Shown in pieces: positions 1 through 7,020 of a stretch of 7,827 nt of DNA. Source of the stretch: Sulfurimonas sp. (lineage in GTDB: Bacteria; Campylobacterota; Campylobacteria; Campylobacterales; Sulfurimonadaceae). Each line of letters opens with the position of its first letter. Positions within the stretch are counted from its first letter, which is position 1. The notes beneath the pieces were generated by a model. That model was not told where the DNA came from and searched no databases. It saw nothing but the letters and a program-made list of their open reading frames with translations. A program made the translations under genes and the position numbers. Where the stretch lies: contig JAMORZ010000128.1 in NCBI GenBank assembly GCA_027063295.1, positions 1-7,827 on the forward strand, read 5' to 3'.

Positions 1-579
1 GTATTGCTGCTTGGTGTTGGTGGTGTTGGTGGGTTTTGTCTTGATTGTCTTTATCGTAGTGGGGTGAGTGATATCACCATAGTTGATTATGATACATTTG
101 ATGAGAGTAACCAAAACAGACAGCTTTTTTCTGAGATGCACTTGGGTGAGGGGAAGGTAAAAGCACTCAGCACCCACTACAAAGATATCACCATCATAGA
201 GCAAAAGGTAGATGAGGAGTGGATAGCTGAGTTTGACTTTGAACCTTATGATGTAGTTCTTGATGCGATAGATGATAGAAAAGCCAAGGTGGCTTTGGCA
301 CAAAAATGTTACAAAAAACTTATCAGCTCCTTTGGGAGTGCTAAGAGACTTGATCCTACAAAAATAAAAGTAGATAGTATCTGGAAGAGCTATGGAGACA
401 AGTTTGGCTCACTTATCCGTTCAGAGCTTAAACGCAGAGGGTTTAAGAAAAACTACACTGTGGTGTTTTCCTCTGAAGAAGCACAGATCAAAGAGATGGG
501 AAGCTTTATGGGGGTAACTGCTGTGTTTGGGTTGAGTATGTGTGCTGAGGCTGTAAAAAAACTAAGAGGAAAAAAGTAG
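1..579 (+). CDS. tcdA: TcdA-type tRNA threonylcarbamoyladenosine dehydratase (5' end outside window)
   Basis: This is an E1-like (ThiF/MoeB/HesA) enzyme. TcdA uses ATP to convert t6A at position 37 of ANN-decoding tRNAs to the cyclic form ct6A in the cytoplasm. The reading frame is open from base 1 and begins inside the nucleotide-binding glycine loop (GVGGVGG, about bases 13-33), so roughly 20-30 N-terminal residues lie outside the window; the ATG-like TTG at base 4 is not the real start. Visible family marks are the acidic strand end plus NQNRQ (bases 109-123), the DAIDD segment (about 265-279), and a block reading GSAKRLDPTKIKV followed by a Gly/Leu/Arg-rich helix and VVFSSE, which matches E. 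coli TcdA rather than MoeB or ThiF. No CxxC zinc pairs typical of MoeB/ThiF are seen. The C-terminus ends in a basic helix. It is followed directly by the next gene, suggesting co-transcription. The family is secure; the exact paralogue is likely. Confidence 0.85.
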   Translation, partial: VLLLGVGGVGGFCLDCLYRSGVSDITIVDYDTFDESNQNRQLFSEMHLGEGKVKALSTHYKDITIIEQKVDEEWIAEFDFEPYDVVLDAIDDRKAKVALAQKCYKKLISSFGSAKRLDPTKIKVDSIWKSYGDKFGSLIRSELKRRGFKKNYTVVFSSEEAQIKEMGSFMGVTAVFGLSMCAEAVKKLRGKK

Positions 580-960
580 ATGTTTGATTTTTTAGATAGC
601 GATTGGTTCAATATCACTCTGGAAGTGGTATTTATTTTACTCATATCTTATGATGTGAAGCAATATTTCCAGACAAGAAAAAGGGAGTATATCATTAACA
701 TTGTACTCACCATAGGGTTTGCTATCTGGGCACTCTACCCTTATTATAACTCCTATGTGGGTTGGGATGAGGAGCAAAAAAAAGTACTGCTCTCTCACTG
801 CAATGATACAAACGATACAAAACTGTGTCAGTGTCTTGATGATGTGACATTTAAAAATTATACTCACGATGAGTATGTGGCTCTTGATAAAAACTCAAGT
901 GAGTACAAAGAGTTTGTTGCAGATGCAAAAGAGGAGTGTTTAGATGATGGATGGTTTTGA
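580..960 (+). CDS. Small membrane protein, two TM helices and a Cys-bearing C-terminal tail
   Basis: I do not recognise a named family. The ATG follows the upstream TAG with no gap, and AAGAGGA at 564-570 gives a Shine-Dalgarno with 9 nt spacing. The 126-residue product has hydrophobic segments at about residues 12-26 and 38-54, joined by a short basic loop (KQYFQTRKREY). By the positive-inside rule the loop is cytoplasmic, and the N-terminus and the roughly 65-residue C-terminal tail are periplasmic. The tail is acidic and has four cysteines (C74, C83, C85, C120) in a C-x8-C-x-C...C arrangement, with Tyr and Glu after the CxC. Small secreted proteins with a similar Cys pattern exist in proteobacteria as I recall, but I cannot name the family. 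The cysteines could form two disulfides in the periplasm. Position in the tcdA unit suggests co-expression, not a shared function. Confidence 0.8.
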   Translation: MFDFLDSDWFNITLEVVFILLISYDVKQYFQTRKREYIINIVLTIGFAIWALYPYYNSYVGWDEEQKKVLLSHCNDTNDTKLCQCLDDVTFKNYTHDEYVALDKNSSEYKEFVADAKEECLDDGWF

Positions 961-1195
961 TATGAGTTCTCCTTTGGTATGTGAGGGGATCGTAGGTGAT
1001 GGCTGTGGAGGTGGTCGCATCTTTTTCATTAAAGAAGATGCTTTGATGGTGCATGATCCTGTGACAAAAGAGGAGATGGTTTTGTGTGACAACCTCAAGG
1101 GGGTACAAAAGATCGACAAACATGGGTGTCACATCACATTATCACTTAAAGAGAACAATCTTGTTTTTGATCTCTCTTTGATGAGTTTAGTGTAA
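944..1195 (+). CDS. Conserved-looking small protein of unknown function
   Basis: This 83-residue protein is not recognised. The chosen ATG at 944 overlaps the end of the membrane-protein gene by 17 nt and has GAGGAG at 931-936 with 7 nt spacing. ATG codons at 947 and 962 are in-frame alternatives; the one at 962 would remove the overlap but has a weaker upstream site. The product is soluble, with no signal peptide or membrane segment. It has a glycine cluster (DGCGGGR, about residues 19-25), then alternating hydrophobic residues that look like a small beta-rich fold, with cysteines at about 13, 21, 48 and 62. The pattern (strand, turn, strand) could be a compact barrel or sheet, but I do not assign a function. 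Codon use resembles its neighbours, and the overlap plus Shine-Dalgarno argue that it is real and translationally coupled. Confidence 0.7.
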   Translation: MMDGFDMSSPLVCEGIVGDGCGGGRIFFIKEDALMVHDPVTKEEMVLCDNLKGVQKIDKHGCHITLSLKENNLVFDLSLMSLV

Positions 1196-1198
1196 AAA

Positions 1199-2203
1199 CT
1201 ATTTTATCTCAAACGCAGCAACAACTGCTAAGTGATCAGAGTACCCTTTACCTTTGTGTTTGCGTGGTTTTTTTCTACTCATCTGCCATCTGTAGATATA
1301 CTTTTTCTTCATCAGATAGGGCTTTTTAAAGTGGTGAGTTGAGCTGGGGATATAGTGTATCTTTTTGTTTCCAAAGAGGAGTGATTGGGAGATGAGTATG
1401 TTATCAAGGGCCTCTTTTTTACCACGAAAGATATAGCTGTATCTTTCATCTCTTGCCACATCATACCACAGATTGTAAAAACCTCTTGAGGTGTATTTAG
1501 ACTCTTTTGCTTTGTATTTTTGTGTTTTGGTTCTAAGGATATCGTTTATCCCCGTTTTGCCGTAGGTGTCGTTGTGTTTGCGTTTGCGAAGAAACTTGAT
1601 GTTCTCCTCATAGTCTGAGTTAAAGTCCCCAAGGAGGATGATGTTTTTGTCATACCCGATCTTCCCTATACGTTGGCGCAGTTTTTTAGCTGAGATGATA
1701 CGCATACTCTCAGGACCAGCTTTGCTTTTCCAGTGGTTGACAAAGAGGTAGAGTTCAGTGTTGTTTATCTTAAACTTTGCCTCTAAGATGTTGCGAAATT
1801 TGTATGATGAAGTAACATCAACCTCCCTTGTATAGACAAAAGGGTACTTGCTCAGTAGTGCTACCTTGATAGTGGTGTTTTTTTTGTTGGCAATCTTGAA
1901 GTAGGGGTAGTAAAGCCCATCATATTTGAGCTGTTTTTTGAGATCTTTGAGTGCTTCAAGAGATTCTATCTCCTGCAGAGCGATGATATCAGCATCGATA
2001 TCCACTATCACCCGTGAGAGGTTTTTGAGTTTTTTGTTGTAGTTGGTTTTATTCCACTTGGAAACGGAGTAGGGGATATACTCTTTGTACTCATGTCCAC
2101 TCTTTTTAAGATCAAAAAGATTCTCAACATTATATGTGGCAACCTTTAATATATCGGCTCCAAGGAGTGAGAATAGCAGCAGTACAAATGCAACAACTCT
2201 CAC
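1199..2203 (-). CDS. Secreted endonuclease/exonuclease/phosphatase-fold protein
   Basis: A 334-residue member of the EEP (DNase I/exonuclease III-like) superfamily of metal-dependent phosphodiesterases. The superfamily motifs appear in order: YNVEN (N25), LQEIE (E78, metal ligand), NHWKSK (H157), GDFNSD (D193, N195) and the C-terminal SDH (D323, H324). All core catalytic residues expected for the fold are present. The N-terminus has one Arg followed by a hydrophobic run (residues 3-15) ending near GAD, a plausible Sec signal peptide, so the protein probably acts in the periplasm or outside the cell. The start is GTG, placed immediately after the TAG stop of the M3 peptidase gene with no gap; the Shine-Dalgarno is weak (GGGA, 8 nt away), suggesting translational coupling. 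Residues 285-320 are very basic, compatible with nucleic acid binding. The substrate could be DNA, RNA or a phospho-ester; nuclease is the likeliest guess. Last gene of the operon. Confidence 0.85.
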   Translation of the reverse strand: MRVVAFVLLLFSLLGADILKVATYNVENLFDLKKSGHEYKEYIPYSVSKWNKTNYNKKLKNLSRVIVDIDADIIALQEIESLEALKDLKKQLKYDGLYYPYFKIANKKNTTIKVALLSKYPFVYTREVDVTSSYKFRNILEAKFKINNTELYLFVNHWKSKAGPESMRIISAKKLRQRIGKIGYDKNIILLGDFNSDYEENIKFLRKRKHNDTYGKTGINDILRTKTQKYKAKESKYTSRGFYNLWYDVARDERYSYIFRGKKEALDNILISQSLLFGNKKIHYIPSSTHHFKKPYLMKKKYIYRWQMSRKKPRKHKGKGYSDHLAVVAAFEIK

Positions 2204-4153
2204 CTAAACAATCCCGTTTAAACGCAGCAGAGCCTGAGGGTCTGGCTCTCTGCTCATAAGCTCTACAAAAAGCTCTTGCATACTTTTTGCTCCACCACCC
2301 TCTAAGATGATTTTACGGTAGTTTTGCGCCATCTTTGAGTGAAAAATTCCCTCATCAACAACACTATAAAAAGTATCAGCACTCAGTACCTCTGCCCATT
2401 TGTAGCTGTAGTATCCTGCTGCATAGCCACCAGCAAAGATATGTGCAAAACCGTTTTGAAACTTGTTGTAGCTTGGGGGCTTGATAAGTGCGGTTTTCTC
2501 TCTGATGGTATCAAGCAGTGCTTGAACCTCCATGCCTTGGTGTAGTTTTGTATGGAGTTTAAAGTCAAAGAGTGAGAACTCCAGCTGACGAAGCATCGAC
2601 ATGGCTGAGAGGAAGTTTTTGCTTTTGACAAGTTTTGCTATCATCTCATCTGGGAGTATCTCACCTGTTTTGTAGTGTTTTGCAAAGAGTTTAAGCACTT
2701 CAGGCTCATAGGCAAAGTTTTCCAAAAACTGTGAAGGGTACTCCACAGCATCCCACTCCACACCATTGACACCACTCACTTCACTCTCATCAACCTTTGA
2801 GAGAAGGTGGTGTATGGCGTGTCCCATCTCATGAAAGAGTGTCACCACATCATCGTGACGTAAAAGGGAAGGGTGCTCTTTTGAAGATGCAGGGAAGTTA
2901 CACACCACAAACGCAGAAGCGAGGTGTGTATCTCCTTTGGTATCTTTGTGGTGTGCTTCGTAGTTGTGCATCCATGCTCCACCCCGTTTTGACTCTCTGG
3001 CTTCAAGATCAAGGTATAGTCTGGCACAAAGAGAGCCCTCTGCAAAAATATCATAAGCAGTTGCTTTTTCATTCCAGAGGCTCAGTGAGCATTGCTTAAA
3101 CTCCACCCCAAAGAGTTGTTCTAAAAACTGAAACATCCCTTTGATGACACTTTGCTGTTCAAAATATGGGCGAAACTCCTCCTCATCAAGATCATAGTGT
3201 GCCTTTTTGAGTGCTTCTGAGTAAAACATCGTATCGTGACTTTTGAGTTTTTTTTCTGCAAACTCCTCAAGGGTCTCTAGCTCTTTGTGGGCTTGTGTTT
3301 GTGAGTTCTCAAGAAGTTTGTCTAAAAACACAAGAACACTTTTGGTATCTGGTGCCATCTTTTGTGCGAGTGAATACTCAGCATAACTTGCAAACCCAAG
3401 TAGTTGTGCCATCTCCTGTTTTAAACGCAACAACTCATCGATAATCTCTGCGTTTTGTGGAGCACGACTTACATAGGCTCTATAGAGCTCCTCTCTGATG
3501 GCTTCATTTTTCCCATAGGTCATATAGGCGATATATGATGGCATCTGAAGGGTGAACTTATACTTTACTACTCCATCCTCTTCAAACTTGGCTACCTCTT
3601 TTTCATGTTCAGGTAAACCATCAAGGTCAGCCTCATCTGTGATGATATACTCATAGGCATTGGTTGCATCAAGGAGGTTTTGGCTGAAGTTGTTTGAGAG
3701 TTCGCTTAAAGCTATATTTATCTCTTGAAGTCTTGCTTTTGTACTCTCATCTAGGTGTGCACCACTTAGCTCAAACTCTTGGATATTAAGCTTTAACACC
3801 CTCTTTTGTGCATAGCTGAGTTGCTCATTTTCGTTTGATAGGATCTCTTTGTAGGCTTTGTAAAGCTCTATGTTTTGTGAGAGTTGTGTTGAGTACTCTG
3901 TGATGAGGGGGAGCATCTGTGAGTAGATATCTTGCGTTTGTTCTGAGTTCTCTACTGCGTTTAGGTGGGAGAGCGGAGTGATGAAAAGCTCCAACTCCTC
4001 CTCCATAGCTTCAAACTCTTTGACAAAGTTGTTGTAGTTTTTCTCTTTGAGTGCCAAAAGTTGCTCAATCTTGTCGTTGTTGTTTTGTATAAGTTTTTTA
4101 AGCTCAGGTATAAAGTTCTCTAAATCACATTGAAAAGTTTTAAATTTATACAT
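2204..4153 (-). CDS. prlC: M3-family zinc oligopeptidase (oligopeptidase A type)
   Basis: A 649-residue cytoplasmic metallopeptidase of family M3 (thimet oligopeptidase/PrlC), which cuts short peptides released by other proteases and in E. coli also degrades signal peptides. The zinc site is intact: HEMGH at residues 441-445 gives two His ligands and the catalytic Glu442, and Glu471 in WDAVEYPSQ is the third ligand. The substrate-binding Gly/Tyr region (GGYAAGYYSY, about 575-584) typical of the family is present. Length is a little below E. coli oligopeptidase A (680). The frame stays open 37 codons further upstream, to 4264, but that part overlaps the protease gene and reads like an out-of-frame shadow. 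The ATG at 4153 has GAGGA 5 nt upstream, lies 1 nt after the preceding stop, and begins a typical M3 N-terminus (MYKFKTFQ). It sits between a trypsin-like protease and a secreted nuclease-like protein, consistent with clearing peptides made by the upstream protease (inference). Confidence 0.92.
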   Translation of the reverse strand: MYKFKTFQCDLENFIPELKKLIQNNNDKIEQLLALKEKNYNNFVKEFEAMEEELELFITPLSHLNAVENSEQTQDIYSQMLPLITEYSTQLSQNIELYKAYKEILSNENEQLSYAQKRVLKLNIQEFELSGAHLDESTKARLQEINIALSELSNNFSQNLLDATNAYEYIITDEADLDGLPEHEKEVAKFEEDGVVKYKFTLQMPSYIAYMTYGKNEAIREELYRAYVSRAPQNAEIIDELLRLKQEMAQLLGFASYAEYSLAQKMAPDTKSVLVFLDKLLENSQTQAHKELETLEEFAEKKLKSHDTMFYSEALKKAHYDLDEEEFRPYFEQQSVIKGMFQFLEQLFGVEFKQCSLSLWNEKATAYDIFAEGSLCARLYLDLEARESKRGGAWMHNYEAHHKDTKGDTHLASAFVVCNFPASSKEHPSLLRHDDVVTLFHEMGHAIHHLLSKVDESEVSGVNGVEWDAVEYPSQFLENFAYEPEVLKLFAKHYKTGEILPDEMIAKLVKSKNFLSAMSMLRQLEFSLFDFKLHTKLHQGMEVQALLDTIREKTALIKPPSYNKFQNGFAHIFAGGYAAGYYSYKWAEVLSADTFYSVVDEGIFHSKMAQNYRKIILEGGGAKSMQELFVELMSREPDPQALLRLNGIV

Positions 4154-4154
4154 T

Positions 4155-5243
4155 TTAATCCTCGTTATCACGTTTTTGTTTGAGTGCGCCAAACTCATTG
4201 ATGAGTATATCATCATATTTATCAGCAAAGTCAAAAAGGCGTTTGAGTGCAACTTTGCCCTCATCGTGTGTAAGTGATGAGTCCACTATCAGGTAGGAGA
4301 GATAGATGGAGTTTTCGTTGATGGAGAACTGCAAATAGGAGAGTTCATTGTTTCTCTCTAGCAGATAATCATACACATCTTCAATCTTCTCTTGTGGGAT
4401 AGCACACAATTTTGCATCTCCAATGATGATGCCGTTTTCGTAGTAGTTGATATCTATGCGGGCACTTCCATGATCAACCCTCCACGATGACTGGCTGCGG
4501 CGTGCCAGGGTGACATTGATATCAAGCTCATCGAGTATCTGCTCAAGCAGTTTGGTTGCACCTGTTGGGTTGTACCCTTTGCGTCTGAGTTTTGCTACTT
4601 CAAGCTTGACACCACACTCAGGGCAGTAGTCGTTTTTGATGGAGCTCTCCTCGATGAGGTTTTTACACGATGGGCATTTTATGATGTTTTGTTTTGCTTT
4701 GGTGTGGTAGGCATCAAGTGCTTCTTGGACATAAAAGTATGGCAGCGCAAAACCAAGGTTGTTTGCGTTTTGGATAATAAAAGTGTTTACCCCTATCACC
4801 TCCCCTTGGGTGTTGAGCAGTGGCCCACCACTGTTTCCAGGGTTGATGGCAGCATCTATCTGGATATACTCCAAATCCCCCTGAAGTCTTGAAGCACGAG
4901 AGATAATCCCCTCTGTTGCTGTGTAGTTAAGCCCATAAGGGTGTCCCACAGCTACGGTGATATCTCCATCTTCTGGTGGAGTGAGTGCGAGTTGGAGTTG
5001 CGTTTGGGGCTTTGTAAAATCGCACTTGATAAATGCAAGATCAAAGTAAGGATCATCATACACCACAGGTGCGATGGTGCGTTTGATTTTTTTAGCACTT
5101 ATGACAACCTCTTTTAAACCCCCTACAACATGGGAGTTTGTGATGATAAGATCATCGATGATAAACCCACTTCCACTCCCATAAGGTGTCATAATCTGTA
5201 TGATGTTATCGATATAGCTTTCAAGTAAAAGTTGTGTGTTCAT
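4155..5243 (-). CDS. Cytoplasmic trypsin-like serine protease with zinc ribbon and YbjN-like domain
   Basis: A three-part 362-residue protein. Residues 1-180 are an HtrA/trypsin-like (S1) domain with the full catalytic triad: His38 in TNSHVV, Asp68 in FDLAF, Ser138 in GNSGGP, plus the GHPYG loop. There is no signal peptide and no PDZ domain, so unlike DegP/HtrA it should be cytoplasmic. Residues 190-210 are a C4 zinc ribbon (CPSC...CPEC; C190, C193, C207, C210). Residues about 228-352 resemble the YbjN/type III secretion chaperone-like fold: an RRSQSSWRV strand, GSARIDI, a YLLERNNELSY helix, a strand pair, and a terminal helix rich in Asp/Lys ending DDILINEFG. That fold usually binds proteins. 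The ATG at 5243 has GAGGAG with 8 nt spacing and lies 2 nt after the upstream stop. The upstream gene carries a related YbjN-like region, so the two probably act together. Protease with a built-in substrate-recognition tail is my inference. Confidence 0.87.
   Translation of the reverse strand: MNTQLLLESYIDNIIQIMTPYGSGSGFIIDDLIITNSHVVGGLKEVVISAKKIKRTIAPVVYDDPYFDLAFIKCDFTKPQTQLQLALTPPEDGDITVAVGHPYGLNYTATEGIISRASRLQGDLEYIQIDAAINPGNSGGPLLNTQGEVIGVNTFIIQNANNLGFALPYFYVQEALDAYHTKAKQNIIKCPSCKNLIEESSIKNDYCPECGVKLEVAKLRRKGYNPTGATKLLEQILDELDINVTLARRSQSSWRVDHGSARIDINYYENGIIIGDAKLCAIPQEKIEDVYDYLLERNNELSYLQFSINENSIYLSYLIVDSSLTHDEGKVALKRLFDFADKYDDILINEFGALKQKRDNED
4159..4163 (-). promoter_or_regulatory. Ribosome binding site deciding the M3 peptidase start
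   Basis: GAGGA on the - strand, 5 nt before the ATG at 4153. It favours this start over the in-frame ATG at 4264, which lies deep inside the protease gene. Confidence 0.7.
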
Positions 5244-5245
5244 CT

Positions 5246-6562
5246 CTATATCTCCTCAAAGTTGAGTGTTTGAAACTGTAAGTAAAAGCTGTGGCTAAAC
5301 TCATTGAGTGAGTTGAAGTTAAGCTCTGAAGCAAAACTGACTAAAGATGGATAGTTTGGCTGATAACTCTCTACAATCTCATCGAGTTTGTTGATGATGG
5401 CACGCTTTGAGAAGCTGTTGTTTGCTTCATCATAGAGTGGTGTGTAGCCAAGTGAAGTAAAAAACGCAGAGTTTTGCACCTCCACTAAAGTGTGGAGCAA
5501 CTCTTTGGCTGCTGGGTTGAGTCCAAAGTTGTAGAGTATGTAAAATGCCATATATTTGTAGATGGTTGGAATAATCTGTGTATAACGGTTGTTTTTATAC
5601 CAGCGAATTTTTGTGATAGATTCGGAGATAAAGTTTTCAACATCACCAAAAGAGGATTTCTCTGTTTGGTTAAATGTGTATTTTGCATCATAAAAGTTTG
5701 CGCTAAACTCCTCAAAGCTGAGGTTTTTTAGTTTTTGTGTATAGCGTTTGAGCTCTTCATTTTTTGCCTCTATAGGCATGGACTCTGCTGAGAAATACTC
5801 CAAGATGGTTTTTGAGAGTCTTTGGTAGATTTTGTACTTTGGAACAAGCAGATAGTCGATGCTAAAGAGGAGTTTGAGATATAAAAAAGATTGCATAGAG
5901 GCATTATCATTTGATGGCAGAGTGAGTACTTTTTGTTCTGTAAGTTCGATCTGCTCTAAAAGATACTCATACTTTAAACGCAGTTCATCTTCACTCAGAG
6001 GTGTTGTGTGTGCAGTATCTTGCAAAACGCAACTCTCAAACTCACTCACAATATGCTCTTTGTCATAATCAGCATTAAGTGCGATCTCACGTAGAGGAAA
6101 AAACACTTTTTGTGGGCTCATGGTTTTATTGTCGTGGTAGAGCTTTATCATGATATGTTCATCATTGGCAAAGTAGTTGGCATAGGTGAGTTGGTAGTTT
6201 CTCTCCAAGATGTAGCGTTTGAGTGCGACATTTGCGTCTGATTTTTTACAGATGATAGATTCTGCATAGAGGTTTTGCTCAGTGATAACACCACTTACCC
6301 TTGCACACCCTTGAAAGATAACAAAGTGCATCTTTTTTGCATCTTCTATTGTGTAGGTGATGTTCTCATTGGAGATATCATCACGAAAGTTGATAAGTGA
6401 ATCAAAAAAGAGCGCATACCCCTCAAGGATCTCACCCCTCTCAAAAGCCTCATACGAAGCGATAAAAAGCTTCTCCTCATCAGGAGATATGTTTGCGTTT
6501 ATCCCCCGTCCAAAAGCATGTTTTTGTTGTTGTGTTGTTTGAAAAAAATTAAGCCAGCTCAT
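5246..6562 (-). CDS. Uncharacterised protein with YbjN/type III chaperone-like region
   Basis: A 438-residue soluble protein with no signal peptide or TM helix and no named family known to me. Residues 1-75 are mostly helical; 29-60 (ASYEAFERGEILEGYALFF) look like a single TPR-like helix pair. Residues about 78-175 resemble the YbjN/type III chaperone-like fold: hydrophobic strands, then a YILERNYQLTY helix (117-127), a strand pair (IMIKLYHD), and a helix ending in ALNADYDKEHI. The same layout, including Y-x-L-E-R-N-x2-L-[ST]-Y, occurs at residues 293-303 of the downstream protease. Residues about 205-438 are a long helical domain rich in Phe/Tyr/Leu with no recognised motif. The start codon overlaps the stop of the upstream stub gene as ATGA, with AGAGGA only a few bases upstream, so translation is probably coupled. 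A substrate-binding or adaptor role for the protease is plausible but unproven. Confidence 0.75.
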   Translation of the reverse strand: MSWLNFFQTTQQQKHAFGRGINANISPDEEKLFIASYEAFERGEILEGYALFFDSLINFRDDISNENITYTIEDAKKMHFVIFQGCARVSGVITEQNLYAESIICKKSDANVALKRYILERNYQLTYANYFANDEHIMIKLYHDNKTMSPQKVFFPLREIALNADYDKEHIVSEFESCVLQDTAHTTPLSEDELRLKYEYLLEQIELTEQKVLTLPSNDNASMQSFLYLKLLFSIDYLLVPKYKIYQRLSKTILEYFSAESMPIEAKNEELKRYTQKLKNLSFEEFSANFYDAKYTFNQTEKSSFGDVENFISESITKIRWYKNNRYTQIIPTIYKYMAFYILYNFGLNPAAKELLHTLVEVQNSAFFTSLGYTPLYDEANNSFSKRAIINKLDEIVESYQPNYPSLVSFASELNFNSLNEFSHSFYLQFQTLNFEEI

Positions 6563-6945
6563 ATATCCTCTTTTAGTATATATCTATCAAACCATTGTGG
6601 GATGGTAGGTGTTTTTATCTCTATGGTTTTTGCATCTGTTATCTCAGCAAGGTAGGTTCTTTGGTGTGATGAATTATCAAAGATATAAGCTCTGTTTGTG
6701 TACTTGATGGCCCTGCTGAGGTTTTGGAGTGTTTTATAGTAACGAGAGATGATTTTTTCTTGAGGTACATCGTGTCCACCATGTTTTACTCTGTTTTTCA
6801 CTCTTGATATATTGATGAGTGGATCTTGTGTTGCTATAAAATAGAGATATGTTCTATATCCACTCTTTTGGGCTTGTTGTGTAGCACTGTTTGCCAAGTC
6901 TGGTATGTGGTTTTCTAAAAAGTCAAGCTCTTTATCTGTTCTCAC
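6559..6945 (-). CDS. C-terminal half of a Zeta-toxin-family P-loop kinase (stub lacking Walker A)
   Basis: The 128-residue product matches only the C-terminal part of Zeta-toxin/COG4185-like P-loop kinases: a helix reading KELDFL, the strand GYRTYLYFIAT (residues 29-39), the Arg-rich RVKNRVKHGGHDVP block (48-61), the IISRYYKTLQNL helix (65-76), AYIFDNS (86-92) and the C-terminal IPQWFDRYIL. The usual N-terminal half with the AGPNGSGK-type Walker A loop is absent: the frame is closed by TAA at 6967-6969 and only 33 bases separate that from the kinase pseudogene's stop. ATP-dependent kinase or toxin activity is therefore not expected. The only usable start is GTG at 6945 with AAAGGGA 5 nt upstream and a TATAAT box 33-38 bases upstream, so it may still be expressed. 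It overlaps the next gene by ATGA. It is either a relic whose translation keeps the operon coupled, or a small repurposed protein. Family match is firm; function is open. Confidence 0.7.
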   Translation of the reverse strand: MRTDKELDFLENHIPDLANSATQQAQKSGYRTYLYFIATQDPLINISRVKNRVKHGGHDVPQEKIISRYYKTLQNLSRAIKYTNRAYIFDNSSHQRTYLAEITDAKTIEIKTPTIPQWFDRYILKEDI

Positions 6946-6950
6946 AGTTT

Positions 6951-6957
6951 TCCCTTT
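6951..6957 (-). promoter_or_regulatory. Ribosome binding site deciding the GTG start of the Zeta-like stub
   Basis: AAAGGGA on the - strand, 5 nt before GTG at 6945. It is an imperfect Shine-Dalgarno, but there is no other start codon between the upstream TAA (6967-6969) and the conserved region, so it decides the start. Confidence 0.5.
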
Positions 6958-6977
6958 GAGTGGAGATTATGAGTAAG

Positions 6978-6986
6978 ATTATAGCA
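6978..6986 (-). promoter_or_regulatory. Extended -10 promoter for the five-gene operon
   Basis: The - strand reads TGCTATAAT, a perfect sigma-70 -10 hexamer (6978-6983) with a TGn extension, the usual strong element of Campylobacterota promoters, which often lack a clear -35. Upstream is T-rich. Transcription would start near 6971, giving a leader of about 26 nt before the GTG at 6945. It lies directly after a terminator-like hairpin. Confidence 0.65.
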
Positions 6987-7020
6987 AAATAATATCTTTT
7001 ACTTATTTAAGCAAAAGATA
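6985..7020 (-). terminator. Probable Rho-independent terminator after the kinase remnant
   Basis: On the - strand, bases 7020 to 6993 form a hairpin: an 8-bp arm (TATCTTTT/AAAAGATA), a G-U pair, CTT/AAG, and a 4-nt AAAT loop, 12 pairs in all. It is followed by TTATTTTG. The kinase remnant's TAA stop falls in it. The stem is A/T-rich and so weak, but the U-rich tail and position fit. It would separate the remnant from the operon promoter just downstream. Confidence 0.5.

Noticed and set aside
70..195. Direct repeat GATATCACCAT at about 70 and 184
   Set aside because: It encodes similar DIT-containing strands in the same protein and is too short and isolated to be a repeat element.
1180..1235. 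Possible bidirectional terminator between the convergent units
   Set aside because: Only short imperfect inverted repeats are present and there is no clear U-tract on either strand; the 3-bp gap leaves no room outside the coding sequences.
4154..4264. A 37-codon N-terminal extension of the M3 peptidase reading like a hydrophobic leader
   Set aside because: It lies in another frame of the protease gene's 3' end, and the ATG at 4153 has a proper Shine-Dalgarno and a typical family N-terminus.
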